Assembly: GCA_019638775.1 (NCBI GenBank)
Contig: JAHBTD010000002.1
Coordinates: 806,001 to 870,000, forward strand
Source of the DNA: Fimbriimonadaceae bacterium
Lineage (GTDB): Bacteria > Armatimonadota > Fimbriimonadia > Fimbriimonadales > Fimbriimonadaceae
Direction: 5' to 3'
Length of the DNA: 64,000 nucleotides
In this document: positions 1 through 8,964 of the stretch, one piece after another
Numbering within the stretch: position 1 is the stretch's first letter
Layout of the letters: each line of letters starts with the position of its first letter
Translations under genes and position numbers: made by a program
Notes under the pieces: generated by a model
Seen by the model: only the letters and a program-made list of their open reading frames with translations
Told to the model about the DNA's origin: nothing
Databases searched by the model: none

Positions 1-152
1 AGCCAGTTCGCAAGAAGAAGAAGAAAGTCGATGTAGGTGAGATCGACGAAAAACTCAACATCCCTCTCGAGCAGATTCGAAAGATGGCCGAAGAGCGACC
101 CGATACCGTTGCCCTGCTGCTTAAGAGCTGGCTCACGGAGGAACGACGATGA
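1..152 (+). CDS. fliF: Flagellar MS-ring protein FliF, C-terminal end (partial)
   Basis: Only the last 49 codons are in the window, read from position 3 to the TGA at 150-152. A lysine-rich patch is followed by a conserved-looking tail ending in AEERPDTVALLLKSWLTEER. In FliF this cytoplasmic tail binds the N-terminal domain of FliG and so couples the membrane ring to the switch complex. The stop overlaps the fliG start by four bases (ATGA), as expected for a translationally coupled flagellar operon. The call rests on the tail sequence and on fliG following directly. Confidence 0.85.
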   Translation, partial: PVRKKKKKVDVGEIDEKLNIPLEQIRKMAEERPDTVALLLKSWLTEERR

Positions 153-1159
153 GACGCAAGGAAGATATTTCATCCCGACAAAAAGCAGCAATCATGCTGA
201 TGATTCTTGGCCCGGAGCAATCGGGCAGCATGATGCGCTTCTTCAAGGAAGAGCAAGTCGAGCAGCTCTCCATTGAGGTCGCCCGTCTTGAGCGCGTCAC
301 CCCCGAGCAAAGAGCCCAGGTCATCCACGAGTTCCATGAGCTTGCCATTGCGCAGGAATACATGGCTGAGGGCGGCATCGAGCATGCAAAGCGTGTGCTC
401 GAACAGGCCTTTGGCGCGGAAAGAGCCGAGTCGATCATAGAGAAAGTCGTCACAGCCATGCAGGTTGTGCCGTTTGAGTTCCTCAAAAAAGCAGACCCCG
501 CACAGGTTCTTAGCTTTATTCAGGACGAGCACCCTCAAACCATCGCGCTCATCCTTGCTTACATGCCCATCAACGCAGCCGCCCAGATCGTATCGAAGCT
601 CCCACAAGATCTTCGTGTTGAGGTTGCTGCTCGAATCGCAAGCATGGAGCAGACGCCTCCTGAAGTTGTCCGACGTATCGAGCAAGTTCTGGAAAAGAAG
701 ATTTCGACCGTTCTCAGCCAAGAGATGACCTATGCCGGAGGCCCCAAAGCTCTCGTAGACCTCTTAAACCGAGTGGATCGAACAACGGAACGGCTTATCA
801 TGGACTCGATCTCCGAATCAGATCCTGAACTTGCCGATACCGTCAAGAATATGATGTTCGTCTTCGAGGACATCATCCAACTCGACGACCGCGCGCTGCA
901 GCAAGTCCTCAAAGAAGTTGATATGAAGGAGCTTGCAACAGCGTTAAAGGGCACTGGCGTTGAGGTTCAAAACAAGTTCTACAAGAACATGTCGGAACGC
1001 GCCGTGGCAATGCTGAAAGAGGACATGGAATTCATGGGACCCGTTCGACTCAAGATCGTCGAAGAAGCTCAGCAGAAGATTGTTGCTGCCATTCGCAGAC
1101 TGGAAGAAGCAGGCGAGATCACTATTTCCCGCGCTGGCGAGGAGGATGTGCTTGTCTAA
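149..1159 (+). CDS. fliG: Flagellar motor switch protein FliG
   Basis: The 336-residue product has normal FliG length. FliG forms the upper part of the cytoplasmic switch and transmits torque from the stator. The middle domain carries the family EHPQT motif (about residues 127-131). The C-terminal domain has the charged torque helix region (LDDRALQQVLKEVD, about residue 240), where stator contacts are made. The ATG is preceded by GGAGGAACGACG, a good Shine-Dalgarno, and overlaps the fliF stop. The end lies against fliH. FliG is a core gene of this export and motor operon. Confidence 0.97.
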   Translation: MRRKEDISSRQKAAIMLMILGPEQSGSMMRFFKEEQVEQLSIEVARLERVTPEQRAQVIHEFHELAIAQEYMAEGGIEHAKRVLEQAFGAERAESIIEKVVTAMQVVPFEFLKKADPAQVLSFIQDEHPQTIALILAYMPINAAAQIVSKLPQDLRVEVAARIASMEQTPPEVVRRIEQVLEKKISTVLSQEMTYAGGPKALVDLLNRVDRTTERLIMDSISESDPELADTVKNMMFVFEDIIQLDDRALQQVLKEVDMKELATALKGTGVEVQNKFYKNMSERAVAMLKEDMEFMGPVRLKIVEEAQQKIVAAIRRLEEAGEITISRAGEEDVLV

Positions 1160-1829
1160 AACCTTTTTGACAGGCGATCATGCTCATGGAGCCTCATCTT
1201 ACTTGCACACGCTTCAACCCGTAGAGGACGCCGTGGATGCTGCCCGCAGACAAGGCAGCACGGACCTCCGAACGAAGTTCAAAAGCGAGCTGGATGGGAT
1301 GCTCAAGCAGGCCCAGGAAGATGGCTTCCACAAGGGTTATGAGGACGGTTATCGAACAGGACGGCTTGAGGGTCAACAGGCCGTTGCCGACGAGCAGGCC
1401 GAATACTTGGCCCGATTTCAGGCTGAGCTGAACGAAGCGCGCGATACGGTCATTCAATCGATTGATCGCTGGTACGAAGCCGCCGAGCCAGAACTCGCCG
1501 AACTTGCCGTATACATTGCATCAAGAATCGTTGGGAACGAACTGACAACCAACCCAGAAGTTATCCTTGGAATCACCAAAGAAGCCCTCGCTGAAATTAC
1601 CAATACCGAAAAAGTTCGTATCCGCGTGAATCCCTTCGATTCGCCAACCTTGAACGAACACAAAGCATCCTTGATGGCGATTTCGCCCAGCGTACGGCAG
1701 GTCGAGATCATCGAAGACCCCTCAATCACGGGTGGCTGCCTAATCGAGTCCGACAGCGGCGCTGCGGATGCGACTGTTCAAACAAAGGTTGAAGCGATCT
1801 TAAACACCCTCCGAGGAGAAGCAGCGTGA
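1146..1829 (+). CDS. fliH: Flagellar export ATPase regulator FliH
   Basis: The product of about 227 residues is charged and helical, with a glycine-spaced stretch (GFHKGYEDGYRTGRLEG, about residues 60-76). This matches the GxxxG repeat region typical of FliH/YscL. FliH dimers bind the FliI ATPase and escort export cargo. The gene overlaps the end of fliG. The start is ambiguous. ATG at 1146 touches the GGAGG at 1141-1145, whereas TTG at 1152 has that motif at ideal spacing, so TTG may be the true start. The stop overlaps the fliI GTG start (GTGA). Confidence 0.88.
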   Translation: MCLSKTFLTGDHAHGASSYLHTLQPVEDAVDAARRQGSTDLRTKFKSELDGMLKQAQEDGFHKGYEDGYRTGRLEGQQAVADEQAEYLARFQAELNEARDTVIQSIDRWYEAAEPELAELAVYIASRIVGNELTTNPEVILGITKEALAEITNTEKVRIRVNPFDSPTLNEHKASLMAISPSVRQVEIIEDPSITGGCLIESDSGAADATVQTKVEAILNTLRGEAA

Positions 1830-3145
1830 GTGTAATCGCGCCCACTTTCCGCGAAGCGCGCAAGCGCATCGACGCTTCTCCACGAATGCGTGTCTATGGC
1901 AGAGTCGTCCAAGTTGTCGGACTCATCGTTGAATCGAGCGGCCCCAACGCCAGGGTCGGTGACTTATGTCTGATCGAGTCAAATCACGGAGAGCTTGTCC
2001 GTGCTGAGGTGGTCGGCTTCAAAGATGATCGCGTCCTCCTGATGCCCCTTGGTGATCTAGCTGGTATCCGCGTTGGCTGCTACGTGCATGGTACGGGGCA
2101 TTGTCTGCGAGTACCCGTCGGTCCAGAACTTCTGGGACGCACCTTGGATGGTATCGGCGAGCCGATGGACGGGCTCGGACCTCTCAATGCGCGCTCGACA
2201 AATCCAATCTACAACACACCTCCCAATGCCCTTGAGCGGAAGATGATTGCCGAGCCCTTCTCTACGGGAGTTCGAGCCATCGACGGGGCGATGACTGTTG
2301 GAATAGGCCAGCGTGTCGGCATCTTCGCGGGTTCGGGAGTCGGCAAAAGCACCTTACTCGGCATGATCGCCCGCGATTGCGATGCCGACGTAAACGTGAT
2401 CGCCCTCGTTGGCGAACGAGGTCGTGAAGTCCGAGAGTTTATCGAAAATGATCTTGGCCCCGAAGGAGTCAAGCGATCTGTGATAGTTTGCGCAACCTCA
2501 GACCAACCCTCACTGGTGCGTATCAAAGCAGCCTTCACGGCGACAGCAATCGCCGAATATTATCGCGATCAAGGCTTGAAGGTTATGCTGATGATGGACT
2601 CCGTCACACGCTTTGCGATGGCTCAGAGAGAAGTTGGGCTGGCGATAGGTGAGCCTCCCAGCACAAAGGGTTACACACCCAGCGTATTTGCCCTCCTCCC
2701 AAAACTGATGGAGCGCGCTGGAAACGACAAAAGCGGGTCCATCACTGCCCTATACACGGTACTCGTTGAGGGTGACGACAACAACGAACCCATTGCCGAC
2801 GCGGCACGTTCGATTCTCGATGGACACATTGTCCTCAATCGAAGGTTGACCAGTCGAGGGCACTACCCTCCTATCGACGTTTTAAACTCCCTTAGTCGTG
2901 TCATGCCCATGGTCACCTCTCCTGAGCACGTCCAGTTGGCACGAGATCTACGCGAGCTGCTTGCTGCTTATGACGACGTAGAGGACCTGGTCACCATCGG
3001 AGCTTACAAACCCGGAGCTAAGCCTCTGGCAGACAAGGCAATCGACAAGTGGGATGCAATAAATGGTTTCCTTCGACAAAACAAATCTGAGGGCACACCG
3101 CTCTCCGAAACACTCACACGCTTGAATGAGGTTATCCATGGCTAA
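1826..3145 (+). CDS. fliI: Flagellum-specific ATPase FliI
   Basis: The 439-residue product has the length and layout of the F1-beta-like ATPase of the flagellar type III export apparatus. Walker A is GSGVGKST (about residues 168-175) and the Walker B region is VMLMMDSVTR (about residue 255). The family stretch GEPPSTKGYTPSVFALLPKL follows. FliI hydrolyses ATP at the membrane base to help unfold and deliver rod, hook and filament subunits. GTG is the start, overlapping the fliH stop by four bases. The 3' end overlaps fliJ. Confidence 0.97.
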   Translation: MSVIAPTFREARKRIDASPRMRVYGRVVQVVGLIVESSGPNARVGDLCLIESNHGELVRAEVVGFKDDRVLLMPLGDLAGIRVGCYVHGTGHCLRVPVGPELLGRTLDGIGEPMDGLGPLNARSTNPIYNTPPNALERKMIAEPFSTGVRAIDGAMTVGIGQRVGIFAGSGVGKSTLLGMIARDCDADVNVIALVGERGREVREFIENDLGPEGVKRSVIVCATSDQPSLVRIKAAFTATAIAEYYRDQGLKVMLMMDSVTRFAMAQREVGLAIGEPPSTKGYTPSVFALLPKLMERAGNDKSGSITALYTVLVEGDDNNEPIADAARSILDGHIVLNRRLTSRGHYPPIDVLNSLSRVMPMVTSPEHVQLARDLRELLAAYDDVEDLVTIGAYKPGAKPLADKAIDKWDAINGFLRQNKSEGTPLSETLTRLNEVIHG

Positions 3146-3557
3146 GTTTCAGTTTCGATTAGAGAGAGTCCGCGATTATAGAGCGATTTTGGAAGAGCAG
3201 GCAAAAGATGCCTACCTGGATGCGAAGGTCGCGCGATTGGAAGCAGAAGCCTTTATCCATTCAATCAACGATCAGCGCAACAGACTGTTGAGCACAGAGA
3301 TGAGCACCGTTCACGAGAGGGTCGCATTGCAGGAGATGGTCCAGGCGCTCGACGATCAAGAGCGACAGCAGAAGATCATCGTTGAAATGCTCGCTCACGA
3401 CGAAGAGAATCGGCGCCTAGAGTGGATTGACAAGAAGATGGAGCTTGAAACGCTCGAGAAATTACGTCAGAAAGAGTACGAGGCTTGGATGCTTGATGAA
3501 AGCAAGAAGGAACAGGCCGCGCTCGACGAGTGGGCAACGACTCGAAAAGCTGCCTAA
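3138..3557 (+). CDS. fliJ: Flagellar export protein FliJ
   Basis: The 139-residue product is almost entirely charged and helical, as expected for the coiled-coil FliJ stalk that inserts in the FliI hexamer ring and contacts FlhA. It opens with MAKFQFRLERVRDYR, the usual FliJ N-terminal pattern. ATG 3138 is preferred over ATG 3126 because GAGG at 3128-3131 lies six bases upstream of it. The gene overlaps the end of fliI by eight bases. FliJ sequences diverge widely, so position in the operon carries much of the evidence. Confidence 0.88.
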   Translation: MAKFQFRLERVRDYRAILEEQAKDAYLDAKVARLEAEAFIHSINDQRNRLLSTEMSTVHERVALQEMVQALDDQERQQKIIVEMLAHDEENRRLEWIDKKMELETLEKLRQKEYEAWMLDESKKEQAALDEWATTRKAA

Positions 3558-3571
3558 CGGAGAAGTAAAAG

Positions 3572-4171
3572 ATGGAACCGCGACTATTGGGCTATCAAAA
3601 CGCAGTCGGACGGATGCAAGAGTTGAAGTCCCGGATTGAGGAGTTGACAACCCGCCACGATGAGTCGGATACATCCACCCCACCCAATGAATTCTCAAAC
3701 CTAATGGGAAAGATCGGTGGCAACGCATCCCTAAAGCCGCTAAATCCATTTGGTCCCGGCGTTAAGGTTGATGGCCTCAGCTCGCCCAACGACCTCAAAC
3801 CAATGATTGACCAAGCCGCAGCGCGAGCTGGCATCGATCCAGGCCTGCTCGACGCCCTTGTTGCAACCGAAAGCGGCTACAACCCGAACGCAAGATCAAG
3901 CGCGGGAGCGATGGGACTCACACAGCTCATGCCCGGTACCGCCAAATCGTTAGGCGTCACCGACCCATTCAATGCCCAGCAGAATTTGATGGGTGGAGCA
4001 AATTATCTTGCTAAGATGATTGACAAGTACGGTGACGTTCGTCTTGCTCTGGCTGCTTACAATGCTGGCCCTGGCGCAGTCGATCGTCATGGTGGACTCC
4101 CGCCGTACAAGGAAACTCAGAACTACGTTCAGAAAGTGCTCGCAACGTATGAAGCAAAGAGGTCTGCATGA
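3572..4171 (+). CDS. Flagellar-operon lytic transglycosylase (SLT domain)
   Basis: This 199-residue protein has a short coiled N-terminus (residues 1-35), a linker, and a C-terminal SLT/GH23 domain. Visible motifs are ATESGYNP with the probable catalytic Glu at about residue 99, then GAMGLTQLMPGTA and ALAAYNAGPGAV. Enzymes of this fold cleave peptidoglycan with anhydro-muramic acid formation. Inside a fli operon, the likely job is opening the cell wall for the rod, replacing the FlgJ muramidase. No signal peptide is visible, so export may occur through the flagellar apparatus. It overlaps the next gene by four bases (ATGA). Confidence 0.9.
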   Translation: MEPRLLGYQNAVGRMQELKSRIEELTTRHDESDTSTPPNEFSNLMGKIGGNASLKPLNPFGPGVKVDGLSSPNDLKPMIDQAAARAGIDPGLLDALVATESGYNPNARSSAGAMGLTQLMPGTAKSLGVTDPFNAQQNLMGGANYLAKMIDKYGDVRLALAAYNAGPGAVDRHGGLPPYKETQNYVQKVLATYEAKRSA

Positions 4172-4656
4172 AAAAGATGCTCATGATTATCATCCCACTT
4201 GTCCTTATCGGTGGAGGAATTTTTGGCGCTGCGAAGATGGGAATGGTACAGATTCCTGGAATCTCACCGGCCAAGAAAACTGCTGGGCTATACGATGCGG
4301 ACAAAGAAGCTCTTGGGCTTTACAACTCAGACAAAATTGAACCCACAGTCCTAGAAGAAACAAGCCCGCCGGCGACTGTCGCAACTCAGCCGACAGTAAA
4401 ACCACCCGAGCCCGATTATCAAGTCGATATCGTGCAAGGCCGCAAGAAGCTCGCCAAGCTCTGGAACTCCATGGATGTGGCGACGCTCTTAAGAATCACC
4501 GCCGACTGGAAGGACGAAGACCTCGCCCCACAGCTAGCCGTGATGGAACCTGAAAAAGTTGCCCTCCTGCTAGGATCGATGGACGCCTCAAGAGCTTCTA
4601 AGATCAGCAAACTGATCCAAGAAGAAGCATCGAAGGTCTACGGCGACGGCGGATAA
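4168..4656 (+). CDS. MotE-like flagellar protein with MgtE_N-like domain
   Basis: The 162-residue product has one N-terminal membrane segment (about residues 4-22), a proline-rich periplasmic linker, and a C-terminal helical domain (about residues 90-158). That domain repeats a pattern seen in MgtE_N/FliG_N-like folds (LLRITADWKDEDLAPQL, then VMEPEKVALLLGSMD). Small proteins of this layout next to fliJ are MotE-type chaperones that stabilise the stator protein MotC or the motor. It is the last gene of the operon, coupled to the transglycosylase, and converges on the serpin gene. The exact role is inferred from context. Confidence 0.7.
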   Translation: MKKMLMIIIPLVLIGGGIFGAAKMGMVQIPGISPAKKTAGLYDADKEALGLYNSDKIEPTVLEETSPPATVATQPTVKPPEPDYQVDIVQGRKKLAKLWNSMDVATLLRITADWKDEDLAPQLAVMEPEKVALLLGSMDASRASKISKLIQEEASKVYGDGG

Positions 4657-4695
4657 TCGACTTTTCTCTAAGCAAGCGAACGCGTGTCCAGCACC

Positions 4696-6027
4696 CTACG
4701 ACTTGCCGTCTTTCTTTGCCCCTGACTCTGCCTTCCCTACCGGGTCTCCAACAACTCCTAGGAAGAGGACAATATCCGTCTTCGAATCGATGATGGCGTA
4801 CACAAACGGGCGATCTGCCTTGAACGTAAAGGTCTTGTCAGGCATCGGCATCGCCGTAGGCTTCATCTCAACGCCCGTCGCGCCTGCTGCCTCCGTTCCT
4901 TCCTCGTTCACTTCAACAAACGTCTTGTGGATGACGCGGTTGATAAACAAGTCTTTCTCTTGCCGCATCCCACTAAAGTCGGCAACTTTAGGATCAAAAG
5001 CGGCAGCCATTCCTAACCCAGACAGCGCATCTTTGAGCATGTACGACTGCTCAACCTTCCAACGCGGGATCGTCACGGTTCCTTGGCTTGTCTTGAAGAG
5101 CTTCATCCAGGCCGCCCAATTCTTGGTATTCACGCCCTTCAAGAAGTCCGCAAACTTCGTGCTGGATTTCGGCAGCAAGACAACCATCTTGACCTGACCT
5201 GCGCCATACGGAATCTGAACCCCTTGGAAATCCTTGTGATCCTGATAGAGGAAATCCTCCTGACCCCGGGTCATCATCGGCACACTCACTTTCTTGCCGT
5301 CGAACTTGGTGAACTCCTCGTCCTTGGTGCGAGTGATATCGAAAGGTGTGCTCCAAAGGCCCTTAAAGTAGACGGCGTTAACCAGCATCATCTTCGCATC
5401 AGGGTCCAGTTCTTCAACGATCTTTGGAATCTTCTCACCGGTATTCTCATTCACCCAACTGTTGATGGTCTTTGTAGCCTCTGGCGCTTTGAAATCAAGG
5501 TTGGTGACGTACGCTCCGAAGTAGCTTTCATTTCTGCTGACAAAGTCGGCTTTGACCTTATACTCCTTATCAATCCAGATGGAGTTCGCGATCTCAAGCT
5601 TGACCTTGGGATCAGGGTTCGCTAGCACAGTCAATATATTCCGGCTGGCCTCATTGAACTGCGAAAGCTCAATCTTGTCGACACCAAGCGTCTTCGCCAT
5701 CGCTGTCTTCGTATCTCCGCCCGCGCCGTTGTATGTCATCCCCAACGCAAGATCAACGCTGACTGGGCTGATGAAGAGATTCGTGTTGGGTGCATCTTTC
5801 CAAAGCTCTCCCAGAAGGCGAAATCCGAAGTCGTTGCCACTATTTGCCACTGCTGCTCCCTTCCCTTCTGTGATCGCCCGTGTAGCCCCCGCCACCTTTT
5901 CTGGGCTGGCTGCAAAGCGATTGACCCCGTAAGGCGAATCGGCCTGACGTCCAGAGCCGCCGCAGCCCACCAGTGCCACCATCGCCGAAATTACTCCTAC
6001 CAACAACGTTGTGCGCTTCATGTCCAT
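4696..6027 (-). CDS. Serpin-family protease inhibitor, lipoprotein
   Basis: This is a full-length bacterial serpin of 441-443 residues. A signal peptide ends in a lipobox (LVGC), so the protein is probably lipid-anchored outside the cell. Serpin hallmarks are NLFISPVSVDLALGM near residue 82, NAVYFKGLW, and a C-terminal ADRPFVYAI. The hinge EEGTEAAGATG has the small residues needed for loop insertion, so the protein should be inhibitory. By hinge alignment P1 lies near KPTAM, which would suit an elastase-like or subtilisin-like target. ATG at 6021 has AAGG eight bases upstream and may be the true start. It is monocistronic. Confidence 0.93.
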   Translation of the reverse strand: MDMKRTTLLVGVISAMVALVGCGGSGRQADSPYGVNRFAASPEKVAGATRAITEGKGAAVANSGNDFGFRLLGELWKDAPNTNLFISPVSVDLALGMTYNGAGGDTKTAMAKTLGVDKIELSQFNEASRNILTVLANPDPKVKLEIANSIWIDKEYKVKADFVSRNESYFGAYVTNLDFKAPEATKTINSWVNENTGEKIPKIVEELDPDAKMMLVNAVYFKGLWSTPFDITRTKDEEFTKFDGKKVSVPMMTRGQEDFLYQDHKDFQGVQIPYGAGQVKMVVLLPKSSTKFADFLKGVNTKNWAAWMKLFKTSQGTVTIPRWKVEQSYMLKDALSGLGMAAAFDPKVADFSGMRQEKDLFINRVIHKTFVEVNEEGTEAAGATGVEMKPTAMPMPDKTFTFKADRPFVYAIIDSKTDIVLFLGVVGDPVGKAESGAKKDGKS

Positions 6028-6064
6028 AACCTTTGTGTTTTGCTGAGTCTATTTGGTTCAACGC

Positions 6065-7450
6065 TCAAACCAGGTCAAATGCTTCGAGATGTTTGGGAAT
6101 CTCGACCTTCCAGCCTAGCTCTTTGACGATTTTGTCACGGAAAACTTCCTGAACAGCCGGTTCGCCATGGACCAAGAAGGTCTTCTTTGGCGGCTGCTTG
6201 AAGTCACCAAGCCACTGCATCATCTCGGCCTGATCGGCATGCGCCGACAGGGCATGCAGCCGCTCAATTCGTGCGCTCACCTTCAGAGTTCTTCTAAAGA
6301 TCTCTATCTCTGGAGCCCCGTCCAGTATCTCTCTGCCGAGCGTTCCCTCAGCTTGGTATCCGGTGAAAACCACAATCGTCGAGGGGTCCTCGATGCGGTG
6401 CAAAAGGTGATGCAGGATACGCCCACCGTTAGCCATCCCACTGCCGGCAATGATCATCATCGGCCCCTTGCGAGAGTTCAGCATCTTCGACATGTCCCGG
6501 TCTCGGACAAACTCAAGAAGCGCTGGCTCGATAGGATTATCATTCATGTCAAAGGCCAGCTTTGCCTCTTCATCGTGCTCTTCGGTTTGATTGAGATACT
6601 CGACCGTCGCCTTGGTCGCCATCGGAGAGTCTACGAAGATCGGAACACGGGGAATCTTCCCCGAATCCTGCAGCTTCTTGACGTAGTACAACACTTCTTG
6701 AGTGCGTCCGATGGCAAAGCTCGGAAGCAAGACCACAGACCCCGCACGAACGGCATCCCCAATCACTCTCTCAAGCTCGCCTTCTGGGTCAGACTGCTCG
6801 TGCAGTCGATCCCCGTAAGTGCTCTCCATCACAAGGTATTCGCCAAAATCGACGCAGCAGGGATCTTTGATGATTGGCGTGTCATATCGCCCGACATCAC
6901 CGCTCATCACTATCCGTTCACCGTTCTCAAAGAACAGTTCAATGAATGCCGAACCAAGGATGTGTCCCGCTGGTGAGTAGCGGAAGATCGCTTTACCGGG
7001 CAAGTCCACGTTCGTTCGATACTTCACCGTGTGGAACTGCTTCAAGCAAGCGTATGCGTCCTTCTCGGTATAGAGCGGCAGGGCCGGTTTGTGGCGAGAA
7101 TATCCGTGCTTGTTCCTGTAGCGTGCGTCCTCTTCCTGCAAACGACCGGAATCTGGAAGGCTGATTCGAGCAAGCCCAAGGGTCGCTTTTGTGGAGTAAA
7201 TCGGCCCTCGATAGCCAAGCTTGACCAATACTGGCAAGAAGCCAAGGTGGTCGGTGTGGGCATGGGTGAGAACGATGGCGTCAATCTCGCGAGGGTCGAT
7301 TGGAAACGGTTCCCAGTTCCGCTCGCGTATCTCTCGACGGCCCTGAAAGAGCCCGCAGTCCACAAGAATCTTCTTGCCATTAGTGGTGATGAGATGCCGC
7401 GACCCCGTTACGGTCTGAGCGGCCCCGCAAAATTGAATCCGGTTTGCCAT
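6065..7450 (-). CDS. Metallo-beta-lactamase/beta-CASP RNA-processing nuclease
   Basis: The 461-residue product has a metallo-beta-lactamase core with the zinc motif THAHTDHLG (about residues 62-70). A beta-CASP insertion follows (PSFAIGRTQEVLYYV region), and then a C-terminal RMMBL domain with SAHADQ and FLVHGEP. This is the YSH1/CPSF73-like class, which cuts or trims RNA using two zinc ions in the cytoplasm. The family sometimes also includes DNA-acting enzymes. No ribosome binding site is obvious; CATACT eight bases before the ATG may be a -10 box. It is transcribed in the same direction as the serpin. Confidence 0.93.
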   Translation of the reverse strand: MANRIQFCGAAQTVTGSRHLITTNGKKILVDCGLFQGRREIRERNWEPFPIDPREIDAIVLTHAHTDHLGFLPVLVKLGYRGPIYSTKATLGLARISLPDSGRLQEEDARYRNKHGYSRHKPALPLYTEKDAYACLKQFHTVKYRTNVDLPGKAIFRYSPAGHILGSAFIELFFENGERIVMSGDVGRYDTPIIKDPCCVDFGEYLVMESTYGDRLHEQSDPEGELERVIGDAVRAGSVVLLPSFAIGRTQEVLYYVKKLQDSGKIPRVPIFVDSPMATKATVEYLNQTEEHDEEAKLAFDMNDNPIEPALLEFVRDRDMSKMLNSRKGPMMIIAGSGMANGGRILHHLLHRIEDPSTIVVFTGYQAEGTLGREILDGAPEIEIFRRTLKVSARIERLHALSAHADQAEMMQWLGDFKQPPKKTFLVHGEPAVQEVFRDKIVKELGWKVEIPKHLEAFDLV

Positions 7451-7516
7451 TCAAGTCAAGTATGGCTGGTTTGAGTCCGGGTTATGCCAGAAGAGAGCAT
7501 GAGGCAATTTCTAAAT

Positions 7517-7555
7517 CGCCGATAGCCGATAGCCGATAGCTGATAGCTGATAGCT
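7517..7555. repeat. Heptamer tandem array, GCCGATA type
   Basis: About five and a half copies of a 7-bp unit, GCCGATA drifting to GCTGATA. The array starts four bases after the stop codon of the minus-strand gene at 7560. The same word family recurs inside glcD near 32150-32360. Confidence 0.9.
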
Positions 7556-7559
7556 ACCC

Positions 7560-8018
7560 TTACCAATACGGAGGAATGATCAGACCATCAACGTTGCGAT
7601 TCTCGGAATAGACGATTTTAAAGGAAGTTGCCGACCACTTGTTCTCACCCTCATTCTTGAGAGTCATCTTCACAACCGCCTTGTCCGTGCCGCCCCAGGG
7701 CGCTTCTTCAACTCCAACGGCGAGGACCCGTGCCTCTTTACCGCTTGTAAAAAGCACCTTGTAATAGCCTAAATCACCCTTGATTCCGGCGTCGGTCAGC
7801 CCCTCTTCGACGGCCGGTTTCATGCCCGACCCCCAAACGCGGGTCATGATCTCAATCCCCCCGTAAGGCGCGATGGTCAAAAAGATGAAGAGACCGATAA
7901 GCACGCGCCAAGATCGCATCTCTCCACGCGCTTGAATCGGCCGCGTAAACGCGTACAAGCTCGTTAGGATCAAGGCAAGGACGAAACATCCGATGCCGTA
8001 AAATATAGCTGCAAGCAT
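7560..8018 (-). CDS. Small membrane protein of unknown function
   Basis: The 152-residue product has two hydrophobic helices (about residues 2-23 and 37-54), followed by a soluble domain of about 95 residues with beta-strand character. That domain mentions no recognisable motif. The likely topology is a membrane anchor with the C-terminal domain facing outward. It stands alone between two secreted-protein genes, and the stop codon is followed at once by a heptamer array. No family was recognised. Frame length and codon use look like a real gene. Confidence 0.7.
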   Translation of the reverse strand: MLAAIFYGIGCFVLALILTSLYAFTRPIQARGEMRSWRVLIGLFIFLTIAPYGGIEIMTRVWGSGMKPAVEEGLTDAGIKGDLGYYKVLFTSGKEARVLAVGVEEAPWGGTDKAVVKMTLKNEGENKWSATSFKIVYSENRNVDGLIIPPYW

Positions 8019-8108
8019 GGCTATTGGAATGATCGGTCATCCAAATGCCGTCGCTCAGGGCAAATCGTAAAGCGCCCTTCTCGCAAACTCAATCGCCGAA
8101 GTTGGGGC

Positions 8109-8807
8109 CTACGTTCGTGTGATCGTAAAGCTGGCGCTCTTTACCGCCATATCTGGCCCGCCTTGCCCCCCAATGCGCATGCCACTGATCGTTCCTTCGT
8201 ACTTCTTGGGCTTACCGCTCGCGACATCGAACCATGCCGTCGTGTTCACCTTTTGCGGCTCTTTTTGACCCTCGGTGGTTACGATCGATCGAATCAAGAC
8301 CTTTGCAACTCCCCCATCAACCGACTGCAAAAGCACAGTGCTCTCAGACTTTTTCTTGGGGTTGTCAGGATCGACATACTCAAATTTCGCCTCGGTGCCA
8401 AGGGTGAGAACCTTATCGAACGACATCATAAGATCGCCGATCCCCGCTGCACCGCTGCGTTGTGCTCCCGACCCCTCAGCTTTCTGTTTTACAAAGAACT
8501 TATTAACCCGAGTCGTAACTTTTGAAGAACTTCCCGAATTCTGCTGAGTTTCCTGACCATTCAGCAAAATCTTCGTGTTGGCAGATTCGACCTCGATGTC
8601 CGCATCGCCGTTCTCATAGACCTTGGTCACCGTGTGAACGATGTCCATGCTCAAATCAACGCTGCCTATCTCAATCTCCATTGCAACCTTGTAGGCATAA
8701 ACATCCTTGTCGCCGACCTTGTACTTCCTTTCCATGCTGAAGGTCTGCTGATTTGCCATACAGGCAGTTGCTGCGAGCAACAAAACGGAGATGATTCGAG
8801 TTTTCAT
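8109..8807 (-). CDS. Secreted protein of unknown function
   Basis: The ATG at 8807 gives a 232-residue protein with a clear signal peptide (MKTRIISVLLLAATACMA), then a beta-rich domain with alternating charged and hydrophobic residues. No catalytic motif stands out. Its plan (signal peptide plus one beta-rich domain measuring a compound such as a lipid) resembles the protein at 52897-53649, but I cannot show homology. The frame stays open upstream to 9332 only because it is antisense to a repeat-coding region, so the longer start is rejected. Confidence 0.7.
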   Translation of the reverse strand: MKTRIISVLLLAATACMANQQTFSMERKYKVGDKDVYAYKVAMEIEIGSVDLSMDIVHTVTKVYENGDADIEVESANTKILLNGQETQQNSGSSSKVTTRVNKFFVKQKAEGSGAQRSGAAGIGDLMMSFDKVLTLGTEAKFEYVDPDNPKKKSESTVLLQSVDGGVAKVLIRSIVTTEGQKEPQKVNTTAWFDVASGKPKKYEGTISGMRIGGQGGPDMAVKSASFTITRT

Positions 8808-8964
8808 GATTGTTTCTGCCGACGCCCTCTTTTGAACGTAGAAAAAGGGAAAGTGTTTCGTTCTTGCAGGGGACTTTACCAGACCAAAATACATGCCAGC
8901 GAACTTAACAGATGAGAAACCGGTCCATAATTCGTCAGTCAAATAGTGTCCCTGAGGCTTTTTT

